A stretch of 64,000 nt of DNA. It comes from Nocardia brasiliensis NBRC 14402 (lineage in GTDB: Bacteria > Actinomycetota > Actinomycetes > Mycobacteriales > Mycobacteriaceae). The notes beneath the pieces were generated by a model. That model did no database searches, was not told the DNA's origin, and saw only the letters and a program-made list of their open reading frames with translations. Shown here one piece after another: positions 1 through 9,991 of the stretch (position 1 is its first letter; each line of letters opens with the position of its first letter). The translations under genes were made by a program, and so were the position numbers. The stretch is taken from positions 62,001-126,000 of the forward strand of contig NZ_BAFT02000045.1 of assembly GCF_000308475.2 (NCBI RefSeq). The letters are read 5' to 3'.

Positions 1-52
1 GTCGTCTTCAGCTAGCAGTACGGCCGTCATACGCCCAGGTTAACGCGAACGG

Positions 53-601
53 TCATCGATAGTCGCCGCGCTCGCGCGAGTACGCGTCGCGACCGTTGTC
101 ACCCTGCTCGACCTCGAAGACCTGGTGGTACAGCAGCGCGTGCACCCGCTGCACCGCCGGGATGTCGTCGAACTCGAGCGGCTCCGAGGACGACGATTCG
201 ATGATGAGCGTGCCGGTGCCGAGCATCCGGTCGAACAGTCCGTGCCGGAATTGCACGCTGGAGATGCGGCTCATCGGGATGTCGATGCCGGTGTGCGTCA
301 GCACGCCCTGCCGCACCAGCACGCGCCGGTCGGTGATGATGAAATGCGTCGACTTCCAGCCGAGAATCGGTGCGACACAACGCCATACGACGATGATCAG
401 CCAGATCGCGAGCACCGCGATCAGCAGCGCGGTACGCGCGGTTCCCTCGGGCGCTTTGCGCGAGGCCAGGCCCCCCGCGAACCCGGCGAGTGCGGTGGCG
501 ACGATCAGCGTCACGATCGGCCAGAAGAGCATCTTCCAGTGCGGATGACGATGCAGAATCAGCTGCTCTTCCGGCGCAAGCACATCCTCCGGATAACCCA
601 T
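53..601 (-). CDS. PH domain-containing membrane protein (Rv3278c-like)
   Basis: A 182-aa protein with two adjacent hydrophobic segments near the N-terminus (about residues 25-75) followed by a soluble bacterial PH domain (YdbS/bPH2 type). The domain starts around the TDRRVLVRQGVLTH segment and contains the usual DIPMSRISSV strand. The ATG at 601 is preferred because the protein then begins MGYPEDVLAPEE, the conserved start of this family; an upstream extension is Cys/Arg-rich and unlikely. It sits next to birA on the same strand, as in mycobacteria. The family is membrane-anchored and of unknown function. Confidence 0.85.
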   Translation of the reverse strand: MGYPEDVLAPEEQLILHRHPHWKMLFWPIVTLIVATALAGFAGGLASRKAPEGTARTALLIAVLAIWLIIVVWRCVAPILGWKSTHFIITDRRVLVRQGVLTHTGIDIPMSRISSVQFRHGLFDRMLGTGTLIIESSSSEPLEFDDIPAVQRVHALLYHQVFEVEQGDNGRDAYSRERGDYR

Positions 602-948
602 GGTCGAACAGTACCGCGTGCAGATGCCGAAAGGCCTGACACCGCACCGCGTCGTGCTGCACAATCATCGGTCGGCGCGGGCCGGCACCGCGTTCGCGTG
701 CCTACCCGAAGCGCTGACCGCGCCGCCGACGCCGTGCTCGATCAGCCGCACATGCCACGCCGCAGCCGCGCCCGGAACGCCATCTCGACCCCAAAGTCGT
801 ACGCGAACAAAGGCTCTGCTCGTATCCGTCGCCGGGCACACCGGGGAGGCACGTGTGACCAGGGATCCGCGCGGCGGTCGAAGCCGCACTGTGCCGGGCC
901 TTACGCCGACACCGATGTCCCGCACCCGAATTCGAGTGCGGGGACCGT
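602..948. other. Intergenic region between PH-domain gene and birA
   Basis: About 350 bases with no convincing gene. Reading frames here are rich in Arg and Pro and have no plausible ribosome binding site. No clear hairpin or repeat was found. Confidence 0.5.
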
Positions 949-1749
949 TCAGTAGTCGGCGCGCAGATGCGTGACATCGCCCGCGGAGACCGGCCGATCG
1001 CCGATCAGCAGGCGGCCCGCGTCGTCGATATCGGTTGCGACACCGGTGAGCGTCTGCCCGCCGGGCAGTTCGGCGCGCACCTGTTTGCCCAGCGTCGCGC
1101 ACCGTTCGCGATAGGCGGCGGCCAGGTCGGCGGTCTTCCAGCCCGCGTCCCGCCAGGCGGTGAAGCGTCGTGCGAACTCGGTCAGCATCGCCTGCACCAG
1201 CTGGGTCCGATCGGTATCGCCCGCACCGGCCAGCAACAGCGAAATCGCATGCGGCACCGGCAGTTCGGCCTCGCTGAGGCTCACGTTGAGGCCCATCCCG
1301 ATGACTACGGCCGGCACCTCGCCGCTCACCGCGACCTCGGCCAGGATGCCCGCCACTTTGCGGCCATCGATCAGCACATCGTTGGGCCATTTGAGGTTCG
1401 CGTGCACACCGGCGGTCGCGCGCAGTGCGTCCACCACGGCGATGCCGGTGAGCAACGGCAGCCAGCCGAGGACTGCGGGCTCGATCCCGGGCAGCCGCAC
1501 CAGCAGCGACATCGAGATCTGTGCCCGCGCCGGGCTGATCCAGGTGCGTGCGTGTCTGCCGCGCCCTTGCTCCTGCTGCTCTGCGAGGAGTACCGCGCGA
1601 TCGGCGTCTGGTTCGCCTGCGCGCGCGATCAGGTCCGCGTTGGTGGACCCGGTCGACTCCACCACCTCGATGTGGTGGAAGAACGACAGCTCGGGCGACT
1701 CGATGAGACTGCGCCGCAACTGCTCTGCATCCAAAGGGGGCCTGTCCAC
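949..1749 (-). CDS. birA: Biotin--[acetyl-CoA carboxylase] ligase
   Basis: 266 aa. It activates biotin with ATP and attaches it to the biotin carrier lysine, here most likely that of AccA3 encoded nearby. Visible family features are STGSTNADL near residue 35, the adenylate-binding EQQEQGRGRHARTW segment, LKWPNDVLIDGRKVAGILAE, and a C-terminal SH3-like part ending GDVTHLRADY. There is no N-terminal HTH domain, so this is a monofunctional ligase without BirA repressor activity. It is divergent from accD5, the usual arrangement in Corynebacteriales. Confidence 0.95.
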   Translation of the reverse strand: MDRPPLDAEQLRRSLIESPELSFFHHIEVVESTGSTNADLIARAGEPDADRAVLLAEQQEQGRGRHARTWISPARAQISMSLLVRLPGIEPAVLGWLPLLTGIAVVDALRATAGVHANLKWPNDVLIDGRKVAGILAEVAVSGEVPAVVIGMGLNVSLSEAELPVPHAISLLLAGAGDTDRTQLVQAMLTEFARRFTAWRDAGWKTADLAAAYRERCATLGKQVRAELPGGQTLTGVATDIDDAGRLLIGDRPVSAGDVTHLRADY

Positions 1750-1807
1750 ACGGGCAGGCTACTCGGTGCGCGAGGTCGTGCCCGACACCCGCCGGGCGCT
1801 GGTGCGC

Positions 1808-1993
1808 CTATCCGACGAGGTCGTAACCGCAGCTCGGCGCCCGTGCTGCTTGCTCAGGGGGCGCGTCCTCCCCGTGTTCGGCCTCGGTCCGGAAGTCCGG
1901 ATCGACGATCGTCGGCTCCGGCTCGGTCACCGGCCACCTCGTGAATGCCCCCGCGGCGGCGTGTTCGGCTATGGTCGTGCTCCATCCCCACAT
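1808..1993 (-). CDS. Small hypothetical protein
   Basis: A 61-aa acidic protein with no recognised domain. It starts MWGWSTTIAEH and is rich in Glu, Asp and Pro. The ATG is preceded by a strong GGGGAGGAG ribosome binding site about 8 nt upstream, the main reason for calling it real. It lies upstream of birA on the same strand and could be co-transcribed with it. No function can be inferred. Confidence 0.6.
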   Translation of the reverse strand: MWGWSTTIAEHAAAGAFTRWPVTEPEPTIVDPDFRTEAEHGEDAPPEQAARAPSCGYDLVG

Positions 1994-2264
1994 ACTGTGC
2001 TCCTCCCCTGAGCTGCCTGGGCGGTGTAACTGTCTGCCTGGGCGCGTGTTCTCCTATCCCGGCTCCCCCGTCGGAGCGCGAAACTCGACCACTCCAGGGT
2101 ATCCGGGCTCCCGGTCGCGGCGATACTCATTTTCTGCCGAATGGAAACGCCACCGACGACCTGGAACTTTCCCGGCGCAACGTTGATCTAGCTGCGTGTT
2201 TTTACCGGTCGGTAGCCCCTACTCGGTTAGAGAGAAGGACTGCCACTCGTTACACTCCGGAGCC

Positions 2265-3905
2265 ATGACGAGTGTCCAGCAGCAGTCCGCGCAAGACCCG
2301 GCGGGCGCCCCCGACATCCACACCACCGCCGGGAAGCTGGCTGATCTGCGGAATCGGCTGGAAGAGGCCAAGCACCCGATGGGTGAGGCCGCGGTCGACA
2401 AGGTGCACGCCAAGGGCAAGATGACCGCCCGCGAGCGCATCCTCGCGCTGCTCGACGAGGGCTCCTTCGTCGAACTCGACGCGCTGGCCCGCCACCGCAG
2501 CGTCAACTTCGGACTGGAGCAGAACCGCCCGCTCGGCGACGGCGTCGTCACCGGTTACGGCACCATCGACGGCCGCGACGTCTGCATCTTCAGCCAGGAC
2601 GTCACCGTGTTCGGCGGCAGCCTCGGCGAGGTCTACGGCGAGAAGATCGTCAAGGTGATGGACCTGGCGCTCAAGACCGGCCGCCCGTTGATCGGCATCA
2701 ACGAGGGCGCCGGCGCGCGCATCCAGGAGGGCGTCGTCTCGCTCGGTCTCTACGGCGAGATCTTCCACCGCAACGTGCAGGCCTCCGGCGTGATCCCGCA
2801 GATCTCGCTGATCATGGGCCCGGCCGCGGGTGGCCACGTGTACTCCCCCGCGCTGACCGACTTCGTGGTGATGGTCGACGGCACCAGCCAGATGTTCGTC
2901 ACCGGACCCGACGTCATCAAGACGGTCACCGGCGAGGACGTCAGCATGGAGGACCTGGGTGGCGCGCACACCCACATGACGAAATCCGGTGTCGCGCACT
3001 ATGTCGCCTCCGGCGAGCAGGACGCCCTCGACTACGTCAAGGATCTGCTGTCCTACCTGCCGAGCAACAACCGCGCCGAGGCGCCGCGCTTCCCGGCGTC
3101 GGATCCGATCGACGGCGCGATCGAGGACTCGCTCACCGACGAGGACCTCGAGCTGGACTCGATCATCCCGGACTCGCCGAACCAGCCGTACGACATGCAC
3201 GAGGTGATCCGTCGCCTGCTCGACGACGACGAGTTCCTCGAGGTGCAGGCCGAGCGCGCGATGAACATCATCGTCGGCTTCGGCCGGATCGACGGCCGCA
3301 GCGTCGGCATCGTCGCCAACCAGCCGACTCAGTTCGCCGGCTGCCTGGATATCGACGCCTCGGAGAAGGCCGCACGCTTCGTGCGTACCTGCGACGCGTT
3401 CAACATCCCGATCCTCACGCTGGTCGACGTGCCCGGCTTCCTGCCGGGCACCGGCCAGGAGTACAACGGCATCATCCGCCGCGGCGCGAAGTTGTTGTAC
3501 GCGTACGGCGAAGCCACTGTGGGAAAAATCACGGTCATCACCCGCAAGGCCTACGGCGGCGCCTACGACGTCATGGGTTCCAAGCACATGGGCGCCGACG
3601 TGAACCTGGCCTGGCCCACCGCGCAGATCGCGGTGATGGGCGCGTCCGGGGCGGTCGGTTTCGTCTACCGCAAGCAGCTGCAAGACGCCGCCAACAGCGG
3701 CGATGACGTCGACGCGCTGCGGCTCGAGCTGCAGAACGAGTACGAGGACACCCTGGTGAACCCCTACGTCGCTGCCGAACGCGGTTACGTGGACGCGGTC
3801 ATCCCGCCCTCGCACACCCGCGGTCAGATCGTGTCGGCACTGCGGCTGCTCGAGCGCAAGATGGTCAGCCTGCCGCCGAAAAAACACGGCAACATCCCGT
3901 TGTGA
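2265..3905 (+). CDS. accD5: Acyl-CoA (propionyl-CoA) carboxylase beta subunit
   Basis: 546 aa, close to the usual length of mycobacterial AccD5. It is the carboxyltransferase that moves CO2 from carboxybiotin to propionyl-CoA/acetyl-CoA, feeding methyl-branched lipid and mycolate synthesis. Visible motifs include [20 protein letters not shown], the [14 protein letters not shown] segment of the C-terminal crotonase half, and [12 protein letters not shown]. The ATG at 2265 gives the standard N-terminus; frames upstream lack homology. accE5 follows 134 nt downstream and accA3 lies about 3 kb away. Confidence 0.97.
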   Translation: MTSVQQQSAQDPAGAPDIHTTAGKLADLRNRLEEAKHPMGEAAVDKVHAKGKMTARERILALLDEGSFVELDALARHRSVNFGLEQNRPLGDGVVTGYGTIDGRDVCIFSQDVTVFGGSLGEVYGEKIVKVMDLALKTGRPLIGINEGAGARIQEGVVSLGLYGEIFHRNVQASGVIPQISLIMGPAAGGHVYSPALTDFVVMVDGTSQMFVTGPDVIKTVTGEDVSMEDLGGAHTHMTKSGVAHYVASGEQDALDYVKDLLSYLPSNNRAEAPRFPASDPIDGAIEDSLTDEDLELDSIIPDSPNQPYDMHEVIRRLLDDDEFLEVQAERAMNIIVGFGRIDGRSVGIVANQPTQFAGCLDIDASEKAARFVRTCDAFNIPILTLVDVPGFLPGTGQEYNGIIRRGAKLLYAYGEATVGKITVITRKAYGGAYDVMGSKHMGADVNLAWPTAQIAVMGASGAVGFVYRKQLQDAANSGDDVDALRLELQNEYEDTLVNPYVAAERGYVDAVIPPSHTRGQIVSALRLLERKMVSLPPKKHGNIPL

Positions 3906-4039
3906 TCAAGCGATACCCTCGGTACGCCGCGCACACTGGTGAGAGCGACGCAATGAGTGGATCCGAGGATGATCGCGTCATCGACCGCTAGTTTCGAACA
4001 AGGAACACGCCTGATCAGGCAAAGAGAGGATCTGGCACT

Positions 4040-4372
4040 GTGACGACCGTGGCAGAAGAAGATGTGTTGACCGCCGCCGAACTCGACCTCTCCGTCGGTG
4101 CGCTGCCCGACCAGGCCGAGTCGGCCGATGGCACGGCGGCAACCGCCGAAACCGCCGCGACCGGAGAGCCGTTCTTCCGCGTACTGAAGGGCAACCCGAG
4201 CGACGAGGAGATCGCCGCGCTGGTCTGCGTGCTGTCCGCGGCCGCCGAGGACGCCGCCGCCGCGGGCTCGAGCGGCCCGGTCGACATGTGGGGCCGTCCC
4301 ACCTTCATGCACCGGGGCACCTCGCCGTTCTCGCCCTACGCCTTCCCACAGCTCTCGCACCTGCGCGGGTGA
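4040..4372 (+). CDS. accE5: Acyl-CoA carboxylase epsilon subunit
   Basis: 110 aa, GTG start. This small subunit stabilises the AccA3-AccD5 complex in actinobacteria. An Ala/Glu-rich variable N-terminus is followed by the conserved FRVLKGNPSDEEIAALVCVL helix and a C-terminal WGRPTFMHRG-SPF segment typical of AccE. The stop codon overlaps the start of maf (GTGA), indicating translational coupling. Confidence 0.93.
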   Translation: MTTVAEEDVLTAAELDLSVGALPDQAESADGTAATAETAATGEPFFRVLKGNPSDEEIAALVCVLSAAAEDAAAAGSSGPVDMWGRPTFMHRGTSPFSPYAFPQLSHLRG

Positions 4373-5004
4373 CCACCTTCGTTCTCGCCTCCGCGTCCCC
4401 GGCCCGCCTGGAAGTGCTCCGCTCGGCGGGCATCGACCCGGTCGTGCGGGTCTCGGAGGTGGACGAAGACGCCGTCGCGGCCGCACTGCCCGCCGGCACC
4501 GCACCGCAGGTCGTGGTCGTCGAACTGGCCAGGGCGAAAGCCTTGGCGGTGGCCGCGACCATTCCCGAACTGAGCGCCGATTGCGTTGTCGTCGGCTGTG
4601 ATTCGATGCTGCTGGTGGACGGCGAACTGCAGGGCAAGCCGCACACCGCCGCGGTCGCCCGGGCCCGCTGGGGCGAAATGGCCGGGCGCAGTGCCGATCT
4701 GGTGACCGGACACTGCGTGCTGCGGCTGCGGGACGGCGAGTGCACCGCCGAGGCCCTCGACTGCAGTTCCACCACAGTGCATTTCGGCAAGCCCGAACCC
4801 GACGAACTCGACGCCTACATCGCGACCGGCGAACCGCTGCAGGTCGCGGGTGCGTTCACCCTGGACGGGCTGGGCGGCTGGTTCATCGACCGGATCGAGG
4901 GCGATCCGTCCAGCGTGATCGGTATCGGCCTACCACTGCTGCGCCGACTGCTTGGCGACGTTGGGGTCGCCGTTACGCAGCTGTGGGGCGATCCGGCCCG
5001 CTGA
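4369..5004 (+). CDS. maf: Maf-like nucleoside triphosphate pyrophosphatase
   Basis: 211 aa. Hydrolyses non-canonical or modified NTPs to NMP and PPi. The family N-terminus FVLASASPARLEVLRSAG and the metal-binding CDSMLLVDGELQGKP segment are visible. The GTG at 4369 overlaps the accE5 stop by four bases. The last 75 nt overlap the 3' end of the convergent regulator gene. In mycobacteria maf occupies the same place between accE5 and sseA. Confidence 0.93.
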   Translation: MTTFVLASASPARLEVLRSAGIDPVVRVSEVDEDAVAAALPAGTAPQVVVVELARAKALAVAATIPELSADCVVVGCDSMLLVDGELQGKPHTAAVARARWGEMAGRSADLVTGHCVLRLRDGECTAEALDCSSTTVHFGKPEPDELDAYIATGEPLQVAGAFTLDGLGGWFIDRIEGDPSSVIGIGLPLLRRLLGDVGVAVTQLWGDPAR

Positions 5005-5742
5005 CGGCGGCGCGATCACCGGTTCCACCGACGCGGCCGCGTCGCCGACCGCGGCCACCGCCGCGACCTCACGATTGTCCGGCTCGCGGCGCGCGTCCTG
5101 TTCCCGCCGCGCCAGCAGTTCCAACCGGACCACGCAGAGTTCCGGCTCGACGAACGGGTGCAGGCGCACGTTCACCTCGCCGCGCGCGCCGTTGCGATCC
5201 AGGACCTCTTTGATCAGCCCGAGGTGCACGCCGCACACCACCTCCGAGTGCGTGCGCGCGAGTTCGCGCAGCGGGCACGCGGTGAGGCGGACCAGCACCT
5301 GCTCGGCGGTGTCGTTGTTCGGGTCCCGTTCGGGGGCGAAGCCCAGCTCCGAAAGCAGCGTCATGGTGACGTCTTTCGCGTCCTCCAGCGATTCCACCCG
5401 ATGATCGCCGACGTCCAGCTTCGCGCCCCAGGCCCGGCCGGCCGCGATGGCCGCCTCCGAACGCCTGCGCGGATCGGGGCCGAGCTGATCGGCGAGCACC
5501 TGGGCCAGATCCTGGTAGCCGACCGATCGCTGAACCGCGCTGTAACCGATCCGCGGACGGCCGCGACCGCGCGGCGGTTGCTGGAATTGGCGCACCAGGG
5601 ATTCCCGGGTGAGCACGTCGAGATGAAACCGAACCGTGGTGACGTGTTGTCCGGTGATTCTGGCCAGTTCCTGGGCGTCGAGAGGCTCGCTGGCGCCACG
5701 TAGGATCGCGAGCAGTCGCCGCCGCGGCCAAGAATCGGACAT
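4930..5742 (-). CDS. HTH transcriptional regulator with Cys motif (SufR/ArsR-like)
   Basis: 270 aa. The N-terminal winged helix (about residues 1-65) has LDAQELARITGQHVTTVRFHLDVL followed by a GRGRPR wing. The C-terminal half has ACPLRE and HSEVVCGVH, a Cys pattern resembling that of SufR-like regulators that hold a metal or Fe-S cluster. The Ala/Pro-rich tail (about residues 220-270) is variable and overlaps the 3' end of maf antisense. The gene is divergent from the sulfurtransferase-like gene. Metal or Fe-S sensing is inferred, not proven. Confidence 0.8.
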   Translation of the reverse strand: MSDSWPRRRLLAILRGASEPLDAQELARITGQHVTTVRFHLDVLTRESLVRQFQQPPRGRGRPRIGYSAVQRSVGYQDLAQVLADQLGPDPRRRSEAAIAAGRAWGAKLDVGDHRVESLEDAKDVTMTLLSELGFAPERDPNNDTAEQVLVRLTACPLRELARTHSEVVCGVHLGLIKEVLDRNGARGEVNVRLHPFVEPELCVVRLELLARREQDARREPDNREVAAVAAVGDAAASVEPVIAPPSAGRIAPQLRNGDPNVAKQSAQQW

Positions 5743-5837
5743 AGCTCACCCCTCCTCCCGGGAGACTTTATCGGATGCAGGTGCGATTTATTCGCTCATT
5801 CAGCCGATTTGTGATCTGAAACGAAAGCAACTATCGC

Positions 5838-5860
5838 CTCACACTTACCATCGCTGTGAG
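5838..5860. promoter_or_regulatory. Inverted repeat, candidate operator
   Basis: CTCACA-N11-TGTGAG lies in the divergent intergenic region between the SufR-like regulator and the sulfurtransferase-like gene. Six-base arms can occur by chance, so this is only a candidate autoregulatory site. Confidence 0.3.
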
Positions 5861-5908
5861 ACCTGAACCGCCGTAACCGCCGTCTACCTCGCGTGAAGGA
5901 CCCACAAC

Positions 5909-6874
5909 GTGCCCGCTGCTCCGGACCCTCATCCCTCATTCGGTGCTTACCCAGATCCTCACCGACTAGTAACCACAGAGTGGCTGTCGGCAAACATCGG
6001 CACGTCCGGACTCAAGATCGTCGAGTCCAACGAGGACATATTGCTGTACGACATCGGGCATGTACCCGGTGCCATCAAGATCGACTGGCGCGGCGATCTC
6101 AACGACCCGGTCACCCGCGACTACATCGACGGCGCCCGATTCACCGAGTTGATGCGCGCCAAGGGAATCGAGCGAGACGATACCGTGGTGATCTACGGCG
6201 ACCGGGGCAACGCGCAGGCGGCGCACACATTGTGGGTCTTCACTTTGTTCGGGCACGAGGATGTGCGATTGCTGGACGGCGGCCGCGACGCCTGGATTTC
6301 CGAGGAACGCGACACCACCTTCGACACCCCCTATCTTTCCGTGAGCGACTATCCGGACGTGGTCCGCGACGACAGCAGCGCGCGGGCCTTCCGCGAGGAT
6401 GTGCTCGCCCACCTCGGCCGACCGCTGCTCGACGTGCGCTCGCCCGAGGAATACTCCGGCGAGCTCGCCCACCCGTCGCCCGACCACCACCCCCCATCGA
6501 ATCGCTACGCGATGCTGACCATCGAGCCGATCAATCCGGAGGACGCGGCACTGCGCGGCGGGCACATCCCGACCGCGACCAACATTCCATGGACCGAGGC
6601 ATTCGGCAACGACGGCCGCTTCCGCTCCCGCGCCGACCTGGACGCCGTGTACGGCGGGCTGGCCGGCGCGGACGACGTGATCGTCTACAGCCGGGTCGGC
6701 GAACGTTCCAGCCACACCTGGTTCGTGCTGCGGTATCTGCTCGGCATCGACACGGTGCGCAACTACGACGGTTCGTGGACCGAGTGGGGCAACTCGGTGC
6801 GCATGCCGATCGCCAAGGGGGCTGAACCCGGTGCGATACCGGCGGCCGCGGGCCGGCGCGCTCGCGCGAGGTAG
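5909..6874 (+). CDS. Rhodanese-type sulfurtransferase homologue lacking the catalytic Cys
   Basis: 321 aa, GTG start, two rhodanese domains (about 20-145 and 165-300). It closely resembles mycobacterial SseA (thiosulfate sulfurtransferase) by length, by the start [14 protein letters not shown] and by the end [15 protein letters not shown]. The active-site loop of the C-terminal domain should read YCRIGERSS but here reads YSRVGERSS: residue 261 is Ser (AGC at 6689-6691). The protein probably cannot form a persulfide on this residue. The next gene in mycobacteria, a SufE-like protein, is absent here; accA3 follows after 163 nt. The reading frame is otherwise intact. Confidence 0.88.
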   Translation: MPAAPDPHPSFGAYPDPHRLVTTEWLSANIGTSGLKIVESNEDILLYDIGHVPGAIKIDWRGDLNDPVTRDYIDGARFTELMRAKGIERDDTVVIYGDRGNAQAAHTLWVFTLFGHEDVRLLDGGRDAWISEERDTTFDTPYLSVSDYPDVVRDDSSARAFREDVLAHLGRPLLDVRSPEEYSGELAHPSPDHHPPSNRYAMLTIEPINPEDAALRGGHIPTATNIPWTEAFGNDGRFRSRADLDAVYGGLAGADDVIVYSRVGERSSHTWFVLRYLLGIDTVRNYDGSWTEWGNSVRMPIAKGAEPGAIPAAAGRRARAR

Positions 6875-7037
6875 CGCATGCTCGGCGTTCTCGCCGGACA
6901 GGCGGTGTGTGATACCCGACCTACTGTCCAGTAGGACTGGCCGAGTTCGGCGTCTGTTGGCAGACTGCCTACACTCGCCCGAGACGTAGTTCTGTCGACC
7001 TCGGGGCGACCAAAAGAGATTGCACACAGGAGGCTCA

Positions 7038-8837
7038 GTGCCCAGCCACGCCAGCGCACGGATCACGAAGGTACTCGTAGCTAACCGAGGCGAGATCGCC
7101 GTGCGCGTGATCCGGGCAGCCAAGGACGCAGGCATCGGCAGCGTCGCGGTCTACGCGGAGCCCGACGCGGACGCTCCCTTCGTGAGGCTCGCTGACGAAG
7201 CCTTCGCTCTCGGCGGCCAGACCTCGGCCGAGTCGTACCTCGTGTTCGACAAGATCCTCGACGCGGCCGCCCGGTCCGGCGCCGACGCGATCCACCCCGG
7301 CTACGGATTCCTTTCCGAGAACGCCGACTTCGCCCAGGCCGTCCTCGACGCCGGGCTGATCTGGATCGGTCCGTCCCCGCAGTCCATCCGCGATCTCGGC
7401 GACAAGGTCACCGCCCGGCACATCGCCGAGCGGGCCAAGGCTCCGATGGCCGCGGGCACCAAGGACCCGGTGAAGAACGCCGACGAGGTCGTCGAGTTCG
7501 CCAAGCAGTACGGCGTGCCGGTCGCCATCAAGGCCGCCTTCGGTGGCGGCGGACGCGGCATGAAGGTCGCGCACACCATCGAGGAGATCCCCGAGCTGTT
7601 CGAGTCGGCCACCCGCGAGGCGATCGCCGCGTTCGGCCGCGGCGAATGCTTCGTCGAGCAGTACCTGGACAAGGCCCGCCACGTCGAGGCCCAGGTGATC
7701 GCCGACCAGCACGGCAACGTGGTGGTCGCAGGCACCCGCGACTGCTCGCTGCAGCGCCGGTTCCAGAAGCTGGTCGAAGAGGCCCCCGCGCCGTTCCTGT
7801 CCGACGACGTGCGCGCGAAGATCCACGCCTCGGCCAAGGCCATCTGCCGGGAAGCCGGTTACTACGGCGCGGGCACGGTCGAGTACCTGGTGCAGGGCGA
7901 GACGGTGTCCTTCCTCGAGGTGAACACCCGCCTGCAGGTCGAGCACCCGGTCACCGAGGAGACCGCCGGTATCGACCTGGTGCGCCAGCAGTTCCGCATC
8001 GCCAACGGCGAAGAGCTGTCGATCAAGGAAGACCCGACCCCGCGCGGGCACTCCTTCGAGTTCCGGATCAACGGTGAGGACGCGGGCCGCGGCTTCCTGC
8101 CCGCCCCCGGTCCGGTCTCGGTGTACCGGGAGCCCACCGGCCCCGGCGTGCGCGTGGACTCCGGCGTGGTCGAGGGCAGCGTGATCGGCGGCCAGTTCGA
8201 TTCCATGCTGGCCAAGCTGATCGTCACCGGCGAGAACCGCACCCAGGCCCTCGAACGGGCCCGGCGCGCGCTGGCCGAGTACCAGGTCGAGGGACTGGCC
8301 ACGGTCATCCCGTTCCACCGCGCGATCGTCGAGGATCCGGCCTTCATCGGTGACGGTGAGAAGTTCGACGTCAACACCAAGTGGATCGAAACCGAGTGGA
8401 CCAACACCGTGGAGCCGTACACCGGCGCGGCCCCGGCCGAAGAGGACGAGGCCCTGCCCCGGCAGAAGGTGGTCGTCGAGGTCGGCGGGCGACGCGTCGA
8501 GGTGTCGCTGCCCGGTCAGTTCAGCCTCGGTGGCGGTGCGGCCGCCGCGGGCAACGGTGCCGGCGTCGTGCGCAAGAAGCCCAAGCCGCGCAAGCGGGGC
8601 GGCGCGGGCGGCGGCGCGGCCTCCGGTGACGCGGTCACCGCGCCGATGCAGGGCACCGTGGTGAAGGTCGCCGTCGAAGAGGGCCAGACCGTCGAGGCGG
8701 GCGACCTGATCGTGGTGCTCGAGGCCATGAAGATGGAGAACCCGGTCAACGCGCACAAGGCGGGCGTGGTCACCGGGCTGGCGGTCGAGGCGGGTGCCGC
8801 GATCACCCAGGGCACCGTGCTCGCCGAGATCAAGTAA
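7038..8837 (+). CDS. accA3: Acetyl/propionyl-CoA carboxylase alpha subunit (biotin carboxylase + BCCP)
   Basis: 599 aa. The biotin carboxylase part (about 10-450) has [21 protein letters not shown], the ATP-grasp glycine loop [11 protein letters not shown], and [20 protein letters not shown] Gly/Ala/Lys-rich linker leads to the biotin carrier domain with EAMKMEN, whose Lys565 is the biotinylation site. The GTG at 7038 is chosen because AGGAGG lies just upstream and [19 protein letters not shown] matches the family start. It works with AccD5 and AccE5 encoded upstream. Confidence 0.97.
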   Translation: MPSHASARITKVLVANRGEIAVRVIRAAKDAGIGSVAVYAEPDADAPFVRLADEAFALGGQTSAESYLVFDKILDAAARSGADAIHPGYGFLSENADFAQAVLDAGLIWIGPSPQSIRDLGDKVTARHIAERAKAPMAAGTKDPVKNADEVVEFAKQYGVPVAIKAAFGGGGRGMKVAHTIEEIPELFESATREAIAAFGRGECFVEQYLDKARHVEAQVIADQHGNVVVAGTRDCSLQRRFQKLVEEAPAPFLSDDVRAKIHASAKAICREAGYYGAGTVEYLVQGETVSFLEVNTRLQVEHPVTEETAGIDLVRQQFRIANGEELSIKEDPTPRGHSFEFRINGEDAGRGFLPAPGPVSVYREPTGPGVRVDSGVVEGSVIGGQFDSMLAKLIVTGENRTQALERARRALAEYQVEGLATVIPFHRAIVEDPAFIGDGEKFDVNTKWIETEWTNTVEPYTGAAPAEEDEALPRQKVVVEVGGRRVEVSLPGQFSLGGGAAAAGNGAGVVRKKPKPRKRGGAGGGAASGDAVTAPMQGTVVKVAVEEGQTVEAGDLIVVLEAMKMENPVNAHKAGVVTGLAVEAGAAITQGTVLAEIK

Positions 8838-8952
8838 GACGTTCCGAACACTGAGCGAGTTCGAGTAGTCCTCGCGTAAACGTACGGCGAACACCGCTTC
8901 GAGCGGGCGCTGGGCGCTGCCGCCCGCGCCCGCTCTGTCGTATCGTGGTCCG

Positions 8953-9888
8953 GTGACCAGTACGAGCGTCTCCGTCGTCGCGGAGCTGATCCGCGCGCGG
9001 CGCACCGCGGGCAGCCGTGCCGACGGCAATCGGCTGGTGCTTGTCATCGAGGGTGGCGGCAGTCGCGGCGTGTATTCGAGCGGCATGGTGTCGGCGCTCG
9101 AGGAACTCGGCCTCGCTTGCGTGTTCGACGCGGTGTACGGCACGTCGGCGGGCGCGATCAATGCCGCGTGGCTGCTCTGCGGGCGCGCGGTGGCGGGGAT
9201 GCGTTCCTGGACCGACCCGGACATCATGCGCCGTGCCATCGATCCGGCCCGGATGCTGCGCGGCCGACCGGCTTTCGACCTGCGCTATCTGGTGCATCAG
9301 GTCTACGACGGCATCGAGCCGATGGACTTCCCGGCAATCCTGGCCAACCCCACCACTTTTCATCCCATCGCCACCGATATCCGGACCGGTCGGGCGGTGG
9401 ACCTGCACCCGTACATCGTCGACAAGCGCACGCTGATGGGCGCGATCCGCGCCTCCGCCGGCCTGCCCATCCTGGCCGGGCCGCCGGTACGGCTCGGCGG
9501 CGCACAGTATTTCGACGGCGGCCTCACCGAAACGGTCCCGATCCGCACCGCCGTCCGCGCCGGCGCCACGCACGCGCTGGTGCTGCGCACCCGCCGGATC
9601 GATGAACAGCGTCCGCCCGCCTCGCTGCTGCACCGCGTCGTCGGCGGCGGCTACCTGCGCGCCGTCGCCCCCGGGGCCTACCGCGCCTGGATCCAGCGTC
9701 CGCAACAGCAGGCGATCGAGGACCGCGCCCTCACCGAACGCGGCGAGGCAGTCCTCCAGATCCACCCACCCGTCGGCTCTCCCGACGTCGACAGCGCCGC
9801 CCGCGACGTAGGCCTGCTCGCCGAGGCCCTCGAAATCGGCCGCACCGCCGTCCACGCCGTCTTCGCCGACACGATGCGCGTCGCCTGA
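8953..9888 (+). CDS. Patatin-like phospholipase family protein
   Basis: 311 aa, GTG start. An alpha/beta lipid acyl hydrolase with a Ser-Asp dyad. The oxyanion-hole motif GGGSRG is near residue 37, the nucleophile elbow GTSAG has Ser65, and DGG has Asp188. No signal peptide or membrane segment is visible, so it is probably cytosolic. The 115-nt gap after accA3 could allow co-transcription, though this is uncertain. The substrate is unknown. Confidence 0.9.
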   Translation: MTSTSVSVVAELIRARRTAGSRADGNRLVLVIEGGGSRGVYSSGMVSALEELGLACVFDAVYGTSAGAINAAWLLCGRAVAGMRSWTDPDIMRRAIDPARMLRGRPAFDLRYLVHQVYDGIEPMDFPAILANPTTFHPIATDIRTGRAVDLHPYIVDKRTLMGAIRASAGLPILAGPPVRLGGAQYFDGGLTETVPIRTAVRAGATHALVLRTRRIDEQRPPASLLHRVVGGGYLRAVAPGAYRAWIQRPQQQAIEDRALTERGEAVLQIHPPVGSPDVDSAARDVGLLAEALEIGRTAVHAVFADTMRVA

Positions 9889-9913
9889 CCCCGCGCCGCA
9901 CCGGTTCTGATTT

Positions 9914-9989
9914 CTCGCACGGGTTCTGGGCTCTCGCACGCGCTGTGGCATGGCAGAGCGGGTGCGTGAGGTCAGAACGGGTGCGTGAG
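9914..9989. terminator. Imperfect inverted repeat between convergent genes
   Basis: A left arm with two CTCGCACG-type elements around GGTTCTG (9914-9940) pairs imperfectly with a right arm of GTGCGTGAG elements around GTCAGAAC (9963-9989). It lies between the convergent patatin and kinase genes and may act as a bidirectional terminator. There is no U-tract. Confidence 0.35.
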
Positions 9990-9991
9990 TG

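Noticed and set aside
2250-3887. Long open frame antisense to accD5 (545 codons)
   Set aside because: It is the shadow of a high-GC coding strand; the opposite strand encodes a clear AccD5 and the antisense product is low-complexity Asp/Val/Arg.
7035-9239. Long open frame antisense to accA3 (734 codons)
   Set aside because: Same reason: codon-bias shadow of accA3, no domain in the product and no ribosome binding site.
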